Shown: in pieces, positions 27,332 to 37,311 of the stretch
How the letters are laid out: each line of letters starts with the position of its first letter
Numbering within the stretch: the stretch's first letter is position 1
Assembly (NCBI RefSeq): GCF_024300825.1
Contig: NZ_CP101323.1
Span: 2,976,001-3,040,000 of the forward strand
Reading direction: 5' to 3'
Length of the DNA stretch: 64,000 bases
From: Natronomonas gomsonensis
GTDB taxonomy: Archaea > Halobacteriota > Halobacteria > Halobacteriales > Haloarculaceae
Made by a program: the position numbers and the translations under genes
The notes under the pieces: model-generated
The model's input: only the letters and a program-made list of their open reading frames with translations
Databases searched by the model: none
Told to the model about the DNA's origin: nothing

Positions 27332-28882
27332 TCACAGCGGGATATTGCCGTGTTTGCGGTCCGGCGTGTCCTTGCGTTTGGATTCGAGCATCTCGAGGTC
27401 GCGAATGAGTCGCGGCCGCGTCTCCTTCGGTTCCAACACGTCGTCGACGAATCCGCGCTCGGCCGCCGTGTAGGGGTTGGCGAACTGGTCGCGGTACTCG
27501 TCGATGAGTTGCTGACGCCGAGCCTCCACGTCGTCGGCAGCCGCCAGTTCGTCGTCGTAGAGGATGTTGACTGCACCCTTCGGACCCATGACCGCGATTT
27601 CTGCGGTGGGCCAGGCGTAGTTCACGTCGGCTTCGAGGTGTTTCGAAGCCATCACGTCGTAGGCGCCGCCGTAGGCTTTCCGCGTGATGACGGTCAGAAG
27701 CGGCACCGTCGCCTCGCTGAAGGCGTACAGCAACTTCGCGCCGTGTTTGATGATGCCGCCGTGTTCCTGGTCGGTGCCGGGCATGAAGCCGGGCACGTCG
27801 ACGAACGTGACGATGGGAATGTTGAACGCATCACAGAACCGGACGAATCGGCCGCCTTTCAGCGAGGCGTCGATGTCCAGCGTGCCGGCGTTCACGCGCG
27901 GTTGGTTGGCGACGACGCCGACCGAGCGGCCGTCGAGGCGGCCGAACCCGGTGACGAGATTGCGGGCGTATCCATCCGCAACCTCGAAGAACGAATCCTC
28001 GTCGACGACGCGGTCGATGACATCGACGATGTCGTAGGGTTTCTGCGGTTCGGCGGGCACCACGTCGGCCAACTCTTCGTCGCGGCGCTCGGGGTCGTCC
28101 CACGGTTCGACCCGCGGCGGGTCCTCGACGTTGTTCGAGGGGAGATACGACAGCAGGTATCGGATGTCGTCGAGTGCTTCCTTCTCGGCGGCCGACGAGA
28201 AGTGTGCGACACCGGATTCCTTGGTGTGCGTAGACGCCCCGCCCAACTCCTCGAAGCCGACCTCCTCACCGGTGACCGTCTCGATGACATCCGGGCCGGT
28301 GATGAACATGTGGCTGGTCTCCTCGACCATGAAGATGAAATCCGTAATCGCCGGCGAGTACACCGCGCCGCCGGCACACGGGCCCATGATGGCCGAAATC
28401 TGGGGGACGACGCCGCTTGCTTTCTGGTTGCGGTGGAAGATGTCGGCGTACCCAGCCAGTGAGTCGATGCCTTCCTGAATTCGGGCGCCGGCAGAGTCGT
28501 TCAGGCCGATAATCGGTGCGCCGGTTTCGACGGCACGGTCCATCACCTTACACACTTTCTCGGCGAAGGCCTCGCCGAGCGATCCCCCGAAGACGGTGAA
28601 GTCGTGTGCGAAGACGAACACCTGTCGGCCGTCGACTTCGCCGTAGCCGGTGACGACGCCGTCGCCGTAGGGCTGGTTTTCCTCCATGTCGAAGTTCGTA
28701 CAGCGGTGGGTTTTCAGCTGGTCGAACTCCTCGAAGGTGCCGTCGTCGAGGAAGTACTCGATTCGCTCGCGAGCGGTAAGCTTCCCCTTTTCGTGTTGCT
28801 TGGCGATGCGCTCTTCGCCACCGCCCTTCTCAGCATCGTCCTTTTTTATACGGAGATCAGTTAATGGATCTTTGTCTACCAT
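27332..28882 (-). CDS. pccB: Propionyl-CoA carboxylase carboxyltransferase subunit
   Basis: 516 residues from ATG 28882 ([20 protein letters not shown]). Both crotonase-fold halves are present: [47 protein letters not shown] and [13 protein letters not shown] in the N-half; [31 protein letters not shown] and [16 protein letters not shown] in the C-half. It transfers the carboxyl group from biotin to propionyl-CoA to give methylmalonyl-CoA. It is first of the pccB-pccX unit, separated from mcmB by 190 bp. Confidence 0.95.
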   Translation of the reverse strand: MVDKDPLTDLRIKKDDAEKGGGEERIAKQHEKGKLTARERIEYFLDDGTFEEFDQLKTHRCTNFDMEENQPYGDGVVTGYGEVDGRQVFVFAHDFTVFGGSLGEAFAEKVCKVMDRAVETGAPIIGLNDSAGARIQEGIDSLAGYADIFHRNQKASGVVPQISAIMGPCAGGAVYSPAITDFIFMVEETSHMFITGPDVIETVTGEEVGFEELGGASTHTKESGVAHFSSAAEKEALDDIRYLLSYLPSNNVEDPPRVEPWDDPERRDEELADVVPAEPQKPYDIVDVIDRVVDEDSFFEVADGYARNLVTGFGRLDGRSVGVVANQPRVNAGTLDIDASLKGGRFVRFCDAFNIPIVTFVDVPGFMPGTDQEHGGIIKHGAKLLYAFSEATVPLLTVITRKAYGGAYDVMASKHLEADVNYAWPTAEIAVMGPKGAVNILYDDELAAADDVEARRQQLIDEYRDQFANPYTAAERGFVDDVLEPKETRPRLIRDLEMLESKRKDTPDRKHGNIPL

Positions 28883-28918
28883 TGTACACAAGTTCGATGG
28901 AACGATTGACATTTACGG

Positions 28919-29242
28919 TCACTGTTCTTGGTTGTCGACTTTTTGTGTTGTATCGTTCGTAGTGGGTGGCATCTCGTGCAGCAGGTGCTTGGTGGTTCGA
29001 GCATCTCGAAGCGAATACCATGTACTGATGATGTCATGGTTCCAAAGCCTGCTCAACGCGTAACGGATAGTTCGACGGGGGAGTAGCATCTCCTCGTCAA
29101 GCTGTTGTACGTTTAGCATCTCCTCCGCTTGAGAGAACGCGTAAAACGCCAGCTTGCAACTGGGAGGAAATCCCTGTAGGTCCTCCAGTCCATGGAGTGC
29201 TACGCTTTCAGGCATCTGACCAGTCTGGATATCATTTGTCAT
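28919..29242 (-). CDS. Small winged-helix regulator
   Basis: 107 residues from ATG 29242 (MTNDIQTGQMPESV); an ATG 54 nt earlier would add a hydrophobic leader. Residues 30-85 (SCKLAFYAFSQAEEMLNVQQ, EEMLLPRRTIRYALSRLWNH) give a helix-turn-helix with a recognition helix, then a short wing. It resembles small MarR/ArsR-like haloarchaeal regulators. It starts 37 bp upstream of pccB on the same strand, so it may be cotranscribed and control the propionate genes; that is inference. The C-terminus is polar and disordered. Confidence 0.65.
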   Translation of the reverse strand: MTNDIQTGQMPESVALHGLEDLQGFPPSCKLAFYAFSQAEEMLNVQQLDEEMLLPRRTIRYALSRLWNHDIISTWYSLRDARTTKHLLHEMPPTTNDTTQKVDNQEQ

Positions 29243-29333
29243 CAGTGCTAGTGTGTTTGCCGGGAGCGGGACTCGGTCAATTACAACAGACCACATATCT
29301 CACCGGGACAACATCACTGTGGTCTGTGAGTAC

Positions 29334-29999
29334 TCAGATAAATTTCACCCCGACATCCTGCATTCCCTCGCTGTACCGAGCAATATTAATGACGAGGGGC
29401 GTTACGCTCTCCACTTCGGCTGCGTTAGCAAGCGGACCGGCATCAAGTGCTCGGAGGCCAACGATTTCATTCGCGAGATCCCTGATTTTGTCCTTCGCGT
29501 CTGGGTCATCTCCAACAATGAGCGTGTCGAGGTCAAGTTCCGAGTCAAGATCAGCCAGACGCTCGGCAGAGAGATTATGGAACGCACCCACGACCGGCAC
29601 GTCACTTGGGGCACGCTCGGCGATAAGTTCTGTAACACTTCCCGTGTCTGGTGGATGGTAATGAAGGCCGTCATCATCACCTTGCATCCCAACGCCGGGG
29701 GTGACGAGTATTTGCTCGTCAAGTTGGCTTGCGATGGATTCGACTGTATCGCCAACGTGGAATGGTGGAATAGCAAGAATCACAATATCTGCCGCATCTA
29801 CTGCTTCTGCATTAGCAGCACCTGTAATCTCGGCATTAGTACTTCGATCAGCGAGACGAGATTTGTATTCGCTGGCGGCCGTTTGTGCCTTTGATACCTC
29901 CCTAGAGCCAATAATAATCCGCCGGTCGGTATCGACAGCCAGCCGGAGGGCCAGCCCTTCGCCAATATCACCAGTACCGCCAAGCAGTGCTACCGTCAT
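29334..29999 (-). CDS. npdG: F420H2:NADP oxidoreductase
   Basis: 221 residues from ATG 29999 (MTVALLGGTGDIGEGLALRL), with the family's GGTGDIGxGLAxRL nucleotide loop. IIIGSREVSKAQTAASEY follows the second strand and binds the NADP 2'-phosphate. Later motifs DIVILAIPPFHV and VVGAFHNLSAERLADLD are those of NpdG/Fno. It exchanges hydride between F420 and NADP in the cytoplasm. It lies near a luciferase-like F420 enzyme at 31309 and the cof genes, making the region F420-rich. It is a lone minus-strand gene between two regulatory gaps. Confidence 0.92.
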   Translation of the reverse strand: MTVALLGGTGDIGEGLALRLAVDTDRRIIIGSREVSKAQTAASEYKSRLADRSTNAEITGAANAEAVDAADIVILAIPPFHVGDTVESIASQLDEQILVTPGVGMQGDDDGLHYHPPDTGSVTELIAERAPSDVPVVGAFHNLSAERLADLDSELDLDTLIVGDDPDAKDKIRDLANEIVGLRALDAGPLANAAEVESVTPLVINIARYSEGMQDVGVKFI

Positions 30000-30147
30000 G
30001 TATCCCAAGATTCCTCTCGCCTATTACTTAAGCATATCTGAAGGCATCCCCTTGTATGACCACTTCTGGGTAGAATTTGTTTACAGACTCTTGACGGCGA
30101 AATCCGATCCAGCAACCACGTTCCAGAGATGAGTGGACGTTAATTGT

Positions 30148-31137
30148 TTAGCGGTTGTCGAAAGCATCGGGGTTGACAACGCCGTTGACAGTCTCACCTC
30201 GGAACGCAGCAATTGCATTTTCGGTTCCTCGAGTTCGAACACGGTCGAGGGCTCTATCGGAGTACCAAGCGATGTGTGGCGTCACAATTGTATCGTCGCG
30301 GTCGAGGAGAGGATTGTCCGATCGTGGCGGTTCTATTGTCAGCACATCTAATCCCGCTCCAGATAGCGGTCCATCCTCAAGAGCTTCGACTAGAGCACTC
30401 TCATCAACCAGCGCTCCTCGGGCAGTGTTGATCAGAATAGCATTTTGGGGGAGGCGACCGAGAACATCGGCATTGAACAGCCCCTCAGTCTGGTCCGTCA
30501 GCGGCGCATGTAGCGAAAGGACATCGCTTCGCTCGAGTAATTCCTCGAAAGTGACCGGCTCAGCACCTGCCTCACGTATATCACGTTCGTCGATATAGGG
30601 GTCATGTGCGATGACCTCAAACCCAAGGGAAGCAGCCCGGTCAGCTGCCGCCATGGCTTTGCGGCCGAAAGCAAAACAGCCGAAAGTGAGGTCGCCAGCA
30701 CTGCGGGGACGTTGAAGCGACTGCCATTGCCACCCACCGGCCGCTGTGTGAGCGTCCGCGTGAGGCAGTGACCTGACCAGTGAAATTGCCAAGGCGATGA
30801 CGTGCTCACCGACTTCCTCGTCGCAGTAGGTCGGGACATTCGTGACCGTCACGCCACGGTCGGTAGCAGCAGCCACGTCGATACCGTCTACGCCGGTTGA
30901 ATAGCGCGCGATGACCGAACAACCAGTAGAATCTATCGCCTCGGCTGGTACCGTGCTATAATGGGTAAGCAGTATATCGGCCCCATCAACATCCGTACCG
31001 ATGGATTCACCAGAGGAATCAACTTCATCGAATATCACACTGTCAATTTCTCGTTGGAGGATTGTCCGTTCGGTGTCGAGGTTTGCGAAACCTTCAGGAT
31101 CAAGATGGACAACGCGAATAGGCTTCTCGGTCGGCAT
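30148..31137 (-). CDS. D-isomer-specific 2-hydroxyacid dehydrogenase
   Basis: 329 residues. Catalytic Arg, Glu and His are visible: NTARGALVDE (Arg), a Glu in PVTFEELLERSDVLSLHAPL region, and TIVTPHIAWYSD (His). The NAD-binding strand is LTFGCFAFGRKAMAAADRAA, where the canonical GxGxxG has become GCFAFG: the first and last Gly remain but the middle is changed. The ending resembles the C-terminal-binding-protein subgroup. It would interconvert a 2-oxo acid and a D-2-hydroxy acid; the TPP decarboxylase and aminotransferase nearby could share the same 2-oxo acid. Divergent from the F420 oxidoreductase at 31309. Confidence 0.85.
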   Translation of the reverse strand: MPTEKPIRVVHLDPEGFANLDTERTILQREIDSVIFDEVDSSGESIGTDVDGADILLTHYSTVPAEAIDSTGCSVIARYSTGVDGIDVAAATDRGVTVTNVPTYCDEEVGEHVIALAISLVRSLPHADAHTAAGGWQWQSLQRPRSAGDLTFGCFAFGRKAMAAADRAASLGFEVIAHDPYIDERDIREAGAEPVTFEELLERSDVLSLHAPLTDQTEGLFNADVLGRLPQNAILINTARGALVDESALVEALEDGPLSGAGLDVLTIEPPRSDNPLLDRDDTIVTPHIAWYSDRALDRVRTRGTENAIAAFRGETVNGVVNPDAFDNR

Positions 31138-31308
31138 ATTCCTCGTTCAAACGGGACCGACATATGGGTTTTCTCAATCAATTATCAGATCGATCCAAGG
31201 ATTTAATGTGATATCGAGGGATGGTTCGGGTATGGCGGATCATAGCGTAGCGACAGCAGCACAGCACCAAGTAACAGCAGATCTCACAGCTCGGTCGGTG
31301 GACAACGC

Positions 31309-32295
31309 ATGAGAATTGGTGTCAATCTCAGTGATTTAGACTACGAACAGATGCGTGAGTATGCCGTCCAAGCTGAGGACGCCGGTCTTGATTCGGTCTG
31401 GGTCGGTGAAACCTGGGGGTGGGAGGCATTCACCGTACTGGGTGAACTCGCCCAGTTGACTGACGAAGTGACCCTAGGGTCGGGCATCGTCCCAGTGTAC
31501 ACTCGGTCGCCAGCCTTACTCGGTCAGGCGGCAGCAACCGTCGCGGAGGCGACGGACGACAGGTTCGTTATGGGCTTGGGTACCAGCGGGCCAGCTGTCA
31601 TCGAACAATGGCATGGAGAGTCCTTTGAGCGACCCATTGGCTACACGGCCGAGACAATCAGTGTAATACGGAAAGTGCTCTCTGGAGACACCGTCTCTCA
31701 TGACGGCGATGCCTTCGAGCTTGAGGGATTCCGTTTCCGGGCCGATCGCGAGTCCGGTGATGTTCCGCTATACGTCGGTGCACTCGGTAAGTCGAACGTC
31801 CGAATGGCCGGCGCAGTTGCCGATGGCTGGATGCCGATTTTTGTTCCGCGACAGCGTATCACCGAGCTATACAGTGAGTTCGTCGACAGCGCCGAATCGA
31901 GGGACCGTGATCCGAACGGACTGACGGTCCAACCCAACACGGTCGCGGCGATCAGCGAAGACGGCGAGACAGCTCGAGATGCGGTGCGCCACCACATAGC
32001 CTTCTACGTTGGCGCAATGGGCGATTTCTACCACCGTACCCTCTCCGAAGCCGGCTACGAGGAGACGGCCGACGCCGTCCGCGAGACTTGGCACGACGAG
32101 GGGCCCCAAGCCGCCGCAGATACCGTCACCGACGAGGTGATAGAGCAAGCTGCTATCGTCGGTACGCCTGAGGAAGCCCATACCCAATTGGACGCCTACG
32201 CTGATGGGCCCGCTGACGAGGTAGTTGGGTTCTTCCCCCGCTCGGCAGAGCCTGCTCTAATGGAATCGACCGTGAAGTACCTAGGTGAGTACTGA
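31309..32295 (+). CDS. F420-dependent luciferase-like (LLM) oxidoreductase
   Basis: 328 residues. The TIM-barrel starts MRIGVNLSDLDYEQMREYAV; SVWVGETWGWEAFTVLGELA and LGSGIVPVYTRSPALLGQAA are typical of F420-binding members such as methylene-tetrahydromethanopterin reductase, as is FVMGLGTSGPAVIEQWHGE with the non-prolyl cis-peptide region. NVRMAGAVADGWMP is another signature. It transfers hydride to or from F420 on an unknown substrate. npdG nearby could regenerate F420H2. The gene runs convergent with the TPP enzyme, 19 bp apart. Confidence 0.85.
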   Translation: MRIGVNLSDLDYEQMREYAVQAEDAGLDSVWVGETWGWEAFTVLGELAQLTDEVTLGSGIVPVYTRSPALLGQAAATVAEATDDRFVMGLGTSGPAVIEQWHGESFERPIGYTAETISVIRKVLSGDTVSHDGDAFELEGFRFRADRESGDVPLYVGALGKSNVRMAGAVADGWMPIFVPRQRITELYSEFVDSAESRDRDPNGLTVQPNTVAAISEDGETARDAVRHHIAFYVGAMGDFYHRTLSEAGYEETADAVRETWHDEGPQAAADTVTDEVIEQAAIVGTPEEAHTQLDAYADGPADEVVGFFPRSAEPALMESTVKYLGEY

Positions 32296-32314
32296 GCGGA
32301 GAGAATACGACTGT

Positions 32315-33997
32315 TCAGTCGTGGACCCGTACGTTGATGACAGCCGGGGCGTCCGCCTCGACAGCTTCTAGCAGCGTGGATTCAAGATTCTCACGCCGGT
32401 CGACCTGCAATCCAGTCGCACCGTGACTCTCTGCATTTTGTACTAAGTTGACACCGGGGTCGAAATCCATACCGATATACTCATGATCGTCGTCGGTGCC
32501 ACCGAAGATGTTCAGCATACCGTCCTTGAGGATACGGTAATTACGGTTATCGGGGATAACGACGGTAAGGTCTAGGTCGTAGCGGGCCGCAGTGTACAGC
32601 GTCTGGGGGTAGTAAAGATACGAGCCATCACCGACAAATCCGACTACCGGCCGACTACCATTTTCACGTTCTCGCATAGCGACGGCCGCACCGACCGTTG
32701 CTGGCAGGCCATAACCTAAACCCCCGTTCTTGTTGGCAATGAATTGCTCTGGGTGGAGCTTCCAACGGGTTAGCAACGCGTACTTGCTGGTATTGCTTTC
32801 ATTGACAACGAATCCTTCTGGAACTACCTTGGCCATGGCGTCAGCCAACGCAGCTTTCGAGATGCTGTCGTCAGATCGGTCCTCGCGCTCGGCAAAGACA
32901 AATTCACGGGCCTCCTCACGGCGAGTTGGGATTGTTTCCTGGCGCTGTTGACTCTCAGCATCGGAAACCTCGACCGCACTGGCTACCTCAGCCATAACTT
33001 CGCCAGGATCACCGATAACAGCCACATCTGCCGGCTGGTTCTTACCGACTTCAGTACTATCAGCGTTGACATGGATAGTTGTCGCGTCAGCGGGTATGTA
33101 CGGTTCGTCGTAAGGGATGTAGGGTGAATTCGTCGAGCAGCCGACGAACACGAGCGTGTCAGTATCAAAGACCGCTCTAGCCATATCTGCGCCGGGTGAG
33201 ACAAACGAGACCCATTGGTCATGGTCCGGCGGGAAATTTATTTCCGCAGTGATCATTTCGCTGTAGACGGCGGCACCGGTGGCTTCTGCCAGTTCGACAG
33301 CAGCAGTGATAGCCTCGTGACCCGACCGAGCGACCTGGTCACCGAGGACAATCACTGGCTCGTCGGCCGTCTCAAGCGCATCGGCTGCCGCTTTAATCTG
33401 CTTTTGTTCCCCTCGGCCAGCACTAGGTATTGCTCCCAGCCGAGCGGGTTCGTCGTCGGTCGTAGCCATCATCACGTCCATCGGAAGCCCGAGGAAGACC
33501 GGACCCATCGGTGGCGTTAGGGCAACCCGGACTGCCCGACGAACCATCGTCGGGAGTGCTGAGACATCTTGGATCTCGGCGCTGTACTTGCAGTACTCGT
33601 CGACCATGTCCACGAGGTCGCCGGAGAGTATCGGCTCTTCGTGCTGGAAGTGGGTACTGTGGTTGCCCGCTGTCACTAGCAGCGGGGCGCCAGTCCAAGC
33701 GGCATTCTGAATATTTCCCAGACCGTGGGCCAGTCCAGGTGCAACGTGAAGGTTCACGACGCCAAGCGGGTTTACGTTCTCATGATGGGACTGATAGCGC
33801 CGGGCGGAAGCGTAGCCGCCGGCCATGCCGACAGCTACGTCTTCGTGGAGACCCAAGACGTATTCGAGTGTTGAATCGGCTATCGCCCGCATAATGGGGA
33901 GTTCCGTCGTGCCGGGGTTACCGAACAGGTGCGTAACGCCATACTGCTCGAGGGCGTCAACGAACAGGTCCGCTCCGGTATAATCGTCGGTTGACAT
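32315..33997 (-). CDS. TPP-dependent 2-oxoacid decarboxylase, benzoylformate-decarboxylase-like
   Basis: 560 residues from ATG 33997. Three TPP-enzyme domains: the N-terminal PYR domain with GVTHLFGNPGTTELPIM and the cofactor-activating Glu in GLHEDVAVGMAGGYA; the central domain with PVIVLGDQVARSG; the C-terminal PP domain with VGFVGDGSYLYYPQ and DNRNYRIL, the GDG...N motif for Mg-TPP. HSTHFQHEEPIL resembles the double-His region of benzoylformate decarboxylases. It should cleave a 2-oxo acid to an aldehyde; the aldehyde dehydrogenase at 38198 is a plausible next step. Starts 59 nt after the aminotransferase gene on the same strand. Confidence 0.83.
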   Translation of the reverse strand: MSTDDYTGADLFVDALEQYGVTHLFGNPGTTELPIMRAIADSTLEYVLGLHEDVAVGMAGGYASARRYQSHHENVNPLGVVNLHVAPGLAHGLGNIQNAAWTGAPLLVTAGNHSTHFQHEEPILSGDLVDMVDEYCKYSAEIQDVSALPTMVRRAVRVALTPPMGPVFLGLPMDVMMATTDDEPARLGAIPSAGRGEQKQIKAAADALETADEPVIVLGDQVARSGHEAITAAVELAEATGAAVYSEMITAEINFPPDHDQWVSFVSPGADMARAVFDTDTLVFVGCSTNSPYIPYDEPYIPADATTIHVNADSTEVGKNQPADVAVIGDPGEVMAEVASAVEVSDAESQQRQETIPTRREEAREFVFAEREDRSDDSISKAALADAMAKVVPEGFVVNESNTSKYALLTRWKLHPEQFIANKNGGLGYGLPATVGAAVAMRERENGSRPVVGFVGDGSYLYYPQTLYTAARYDLDLTVVIPDNRNYRILKDGMLNIFGGTDDDHEYIGMDFDPGVNLVQNAESHGATGLQVDRRENLESTLLEAVEADAPAVINVRVHD

Positions 33998-34055
33998 GCT
34001 ATGTGGCAACGATATGTAGGGCCGATGAGGGCCAATGACAAAATACGTTCGGTCG

Positions 34056-35435
34056 TCAGGCTGTCCGGTCGGCAGCCACGGCCTCGACAGTATCGACGAC
34101 TATGTCCATCCCGACGCGGGCCTGTTCATCAGTCATGACCAGTGGTGGTAGTAACCGAAGAACGTTCCCCTCGACACCGCCGCTCCAGACAATGACCCCT
34201 TTATTTAGACATCGACGCTGGACCTCGCTCACGTAATCACCGTCTGGCACTCCTTCAGTCGTAACAAACTCTGCACCTACAAGGGCGCCTTGGCCTCGAA
34301 CCTCTCCGAGGAAAGGATTGCCATCTGCAGCCTCTCGAAGCCGATCCTCGAGGTAGGCTCCGAGCTCCACAGCACGCTCCAGCAGATTGTACTCCTTAAT
34401 ATATTCGATAGCCCGGGTACCGGCGACCATCGCAGGAACGTGTCCACGGAATGTACCCGCATGGGCACTAGGGCCCCAGGTATCTAGCGACTCATCGAAG
34501 ACAGTCGCCGACAGGGGCAGACCGATCCCCCCGACTGCCTTCCCGAGAGTGATTGCGTCCGGTGTAAATTCGTGATGATCTGAGGCGAACCATTCGCCAG
34601 TACGCCCAATGCCGGTCTGTATCTCGTCGGCGATTAACAAAACATCATTCTCATCAGCGATAGCTGCGAGTTCAGATAAAAAGCCCTCTGGGGGAACCAC
34701 GACCCCGCCAGATCCTTGGACGGGCTCGACCCAGATTCCTGCTGGTTCGGGGATGCCGCTGCGCTTGCCAGCAACGATTTCACGAATTTCTTCCAGCGCT
34801 CGTTCAGCGGAATCCTCTGGTGACCGATCCTCACGGAACGGGTAAGGATAGGGGGCGTGTACGACATCAGGAAGTAACGGCGCGTAGTCACTCTTGTAGC
34901 TTGACCAAGCCGAGAGACTAAGTGACCCGGACGTACCACCGTGGTAGCCACCTCGGAAGCCGACGAGTGCGTCGTTTCCGGTGTTATATTTCGCCAATTT
35001 GATTGTAGCTTCGACGGCGTTTGTCCCTGTTGGACCACCGAAAACAACTTTGCTCGACCCCGAAAGGTCAGCGGGAACGATATCGTCCAACGCTTCCATG
35101 AACTCCACACGTGCCTCCGTCGGGAAGTCAATAGTATGGACAAGATCGTCCTGCTGTGTCTTGGCAGCCTCGAGGACATAGGGGTTGGAGTGACCGACGT
35201 TGGCGACTCCGATCCCACCGAAGAAGTCGAGGTAGACGTTACCGTCGACGTCACGTATAGTCGCCCCACGAGCCGAATCAAGGGCGATTGGCAGCTTCTT
35301 TGGGTAAGCAACCGTGTTCGCCTCCAATTCGGATTGGGCAGCGAGCAGTTCACGGGAATTCGGCCCAGGCGGGGCAGTGGTCATCTTTGGATGGTCTGAT
35401 AAGTGTAGCTCTGCAGGTGGTGGGCCAACTGTCAT
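34056..35435 (-). CDS. Class III aminotransferase
   Basis: 459 residues; an internal ATG at 35384 (MTTAPPGPNS) is an alternative start. Signatures: DGNVYLDFFGGIGVANVGHS, GGPTGTNAVEATIKLAKY, GFRGGYHGGTSGSLSLS, ADEIQTGIGRTGEWFASDH and the PLP Lys in AITLGKAVGGIGLPLS. It matches the 4-aminobutyrate/diaminobutyrate-type branch, which moves omega- or alpha-amino groups to a 2-oxo acid. With the Pot-type importer and the 2-oxo acid decarboxylase in the cluster, an amine or amino acid is the likely growth substrate. Likely first gene of a two-gene unit with the TPP enzyme. Confidence 0.88.
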   Translation of the reverse strand: MTVGPPPAELHLSDHPKMTTAPPGPNSRELLAAQSELEANTVAYPKKLPIALDSARGATIRDVDGNVYLDFFGGIGVANVGHSNPYVLEAAKTQQDDLVHTIDFPTEARVEFMEALDDIVPADLSGSSKVVFGGPTGTNAVEATIKLAKYNTGNDALVGFRGGYHGGTSGSLSLSAWSSYKSDYAPLLPDVVHAPYPYPFREDRSPEDSAERALEEIREIVAGKRSGIPEPAGIWVEPVQGSGGVVVPPEGFLSELAAIADENDVLLIADEIQTGIGRTGEWFASDHHEFTPDAITLGKAVGGIGLPLSATVFDESLDTWGPSAHAGTFRGHVPAMVAGTRAIEYIKEYNLLERAVELGAYLEDRLREAADGNPFLGEVRGQGALVGAEFVTTEGVPDGDYVSEVQRRCLNKGVIVWSGGVEGNVLRLLPPLVMTDEQARVGMDIVVDTVEAVAADRTA

Positions 35436-36055
35436 ATCTCAATACAGGGAACCCCCCCGGTTATAGGTTGTGCTACTACGCTTGCTTGCCCCATTTATTC
35501 TAGTTGTTGAAGACATAATAGAACTAATTATGTACTATAATGATAGTGGGTTCCAGGTTCTCTCCTCGCTGGTAGTTGGCTTACTTGCGCGTGGGCGCGA
35601 GCGCGTGATGACAAGTGGTAAAATCGCAGCAACTGAACCCCCCGTACGATCGCCCAGTGTGTGAAGTCGCAGCGGTTTACATTTCACCTAGCGAGATTGC
35701 TTGAGCTGAACGTCTTCGCTGTGCTTCTAGGGAGGGTTTTCGGCTCGGTACTCGGCCAAGCAGGTTGTCGGTATTGCGGAGATTGTACGGAGCGACTGGC
35801 GCGACCCGGTATGGCAGCTCCAGAAACACTGTGAGGACTGTGTAAGGACATCTCCATCGAATACTTATTCGAAGGATCCGCGACTGGGGGAGATGGCAAG
35901 CATATCAGCTGAGAGAAATTATCTCTACCGCTGACTGCAACACCTCAAGGACGCTCTCCGAGTGACGAATTCTGTTTTATTTAATGTAATCGGGAGACAA
36001 TCCCAAACATTTAATGTTGGCCCTCATGTGGTCTGTTATCGGAGCGTGATACCTA
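35436..36055. other. Intergenic region with possible decayed coding sequence
   Basis: It separates the divergent aminotransferase and solute-binding-protein genes. Around 35690-35950 plus-strand reading gives coding-like stretches (VFAVLLGRVFGSVLGQAGC; ISIEYLFEG) broken by stops, probably a dead gene I cannot name. TATA-like TTTATTTAAT lies near 35971-35980, with TTTAAT again near 36010, suiting the promoter of the binding-protein gene. Confidence 0.4.
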
Positions 36056-37225
36056 ATGACGAAGCATGACAATAATTGCGGCTCGACAGGATCAGATACG
36101 TCTGTCGGAGTACCCCGACGGACCTTCCTCGGAACTGCAGGGGCTGGGGTTGCCTTCGGCTTGGCTGGTTGTATTGGCGGCGGGGGCAATGGCGATGGAG
36201 GCAATGGAGGTAACGGTAGTTCCAGCGACGACAAGCCATTTGCGGGGGAGACACTCCGCGTAACCACTTGGAGCGGTGAGTATACTACGCGGTTTCGAAA
36301 TACGATCAAAGAGTGGTACGAAGAAGAGACTGGAGCAACTCTAAAAGTAATCCCTGGCTGGAGCGAACTCCTCTCGAAGATTCGTAGCGCCCCGGAAGAT
36401 AATCCTCCCTACGACGTGACAATCACGGACGGCTACTACTATTACCAAGGCCGCTCGGCGGGACTATTCGAGCCGGTCCGGTACGACAACGTCCCAAACT
36501 ACGAAGGCGTCCACCAGTTCCTCAAGGAATTCCGTGGTGATAACAACAAATACGGTGTGCCGGTTGACGGCGAACCGATTGCTATGCCGTACAACGCGGA
36601 CCTTGATTTCGATCCCTCGACATGGGTTGACCTGCAGAGTGATGAGGCTAAAAATATCACTCTTGATGGCGGGTTCTACGCTTATCCGATGCAGATCGGC
36701 GCGATAATCGCTGACGAACTTGATGGCACCGGCGAGATCTACGACGAACAGTACCATTCCGCGCCATGGGACGCTCTCAAGTCTCTCAATATTTCTTCGT
36801 GGTACTCCTCAGGCGCGGAAGTCTGGCAGCAGCTCAGACAGGGTATCGCCGATATCGGCCAATACTACTATGCAACCTCAAAATTGAAGGCGCGTGATGA
36901 CTCAACGAATATCGATTTGGCTGTTCCAGAGGTTACCGGTGGCTACTTCGATAACTTCTGTGTTGTCCGAGGGACCGATAAGCGAGATATGGCCGAACAC
37001 TATCTGAACTTCCTGCTCGATCCCGAAATCCAGAGCCGGTGGTCCGAGGAGAGCTGGGAGGTCAAATCCCACTCCGAGTGCGAATACCCTGACTTCGTCG
37101 CCGAGGACCTTCCGACTACCAACGAGGAGATGGAACAGAGACTCAACTTCCCTAATTGGGATTACATGACAGACTACTCAGAGAAGTTCAACGGAGCATA
37201 CAACGAGGCCAAGCAGTCTAGCTAA
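36056..37225 (+). CDS. ABC importer solute-binding lipoprotein, PotD-like
   Basis: 389 residues. A Tat signal PRRTFLGTAGAGVAFGLAGC with lipobox Cys near residue 39 is followed by a Gly/Asn spacer, so the protein is exported folded and lipid-anchored outside. The mature part is a cluster D/F-type binding protein (LRVTTWSGEYTTRFRNTIKE, WEEETGATLKVIPG region, DVTITDGYYYYQGRSAGLFE, YYYATSKLKARDD). This class binds polyamines, other amines, iron or similar small ligands; the ligand is unknown. Permeases and ATPase are encoded separately at 42469-45291, on the other strand. Confidence 0.88.
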   Translation: MTKHDNNCGSTGSDTSVGVPRRTFLGTAGAGVAFGLAGCIGGGGNGDGGNGGNGSSSDDKPFAGETLRVTTWSGEYTTRFRNTIKEWYEEETGATLKVIPGWSELLSKIRSAPEDNPPYDVTITDGYYYYQGRSAGLFEPVRYDNVPNYEGVHQFLKEFRGDNNKYGVPVDGEPIAMPYNADLDFDPSTWVDLQSDEAKNITLDGGFYAYPMQIGAIIADELDGTGEIYDEQYHSAPWDALKSLNISSWYSSGAEVWQQLRQGIADIGQYYYATSKLKARDDSTNIDLAVPEVTGGYFDNFCVVRGTDKRDMAEHYLNFLLDPEIQSRWSEESWEVKSHSECEYPDFVAEDLPTTNEEMEQRLNFPNWDYMTDYSEKFNGAYNEAKQSS

Positions 37226-37311
37226 ACAATCTCGATACCTCACCTACCGAAGAGAAACCGACTTTTTTGAGAGATCCCGGCTCTCAACCGTATCGCTGCA
37301 GAGGAAAGCGT

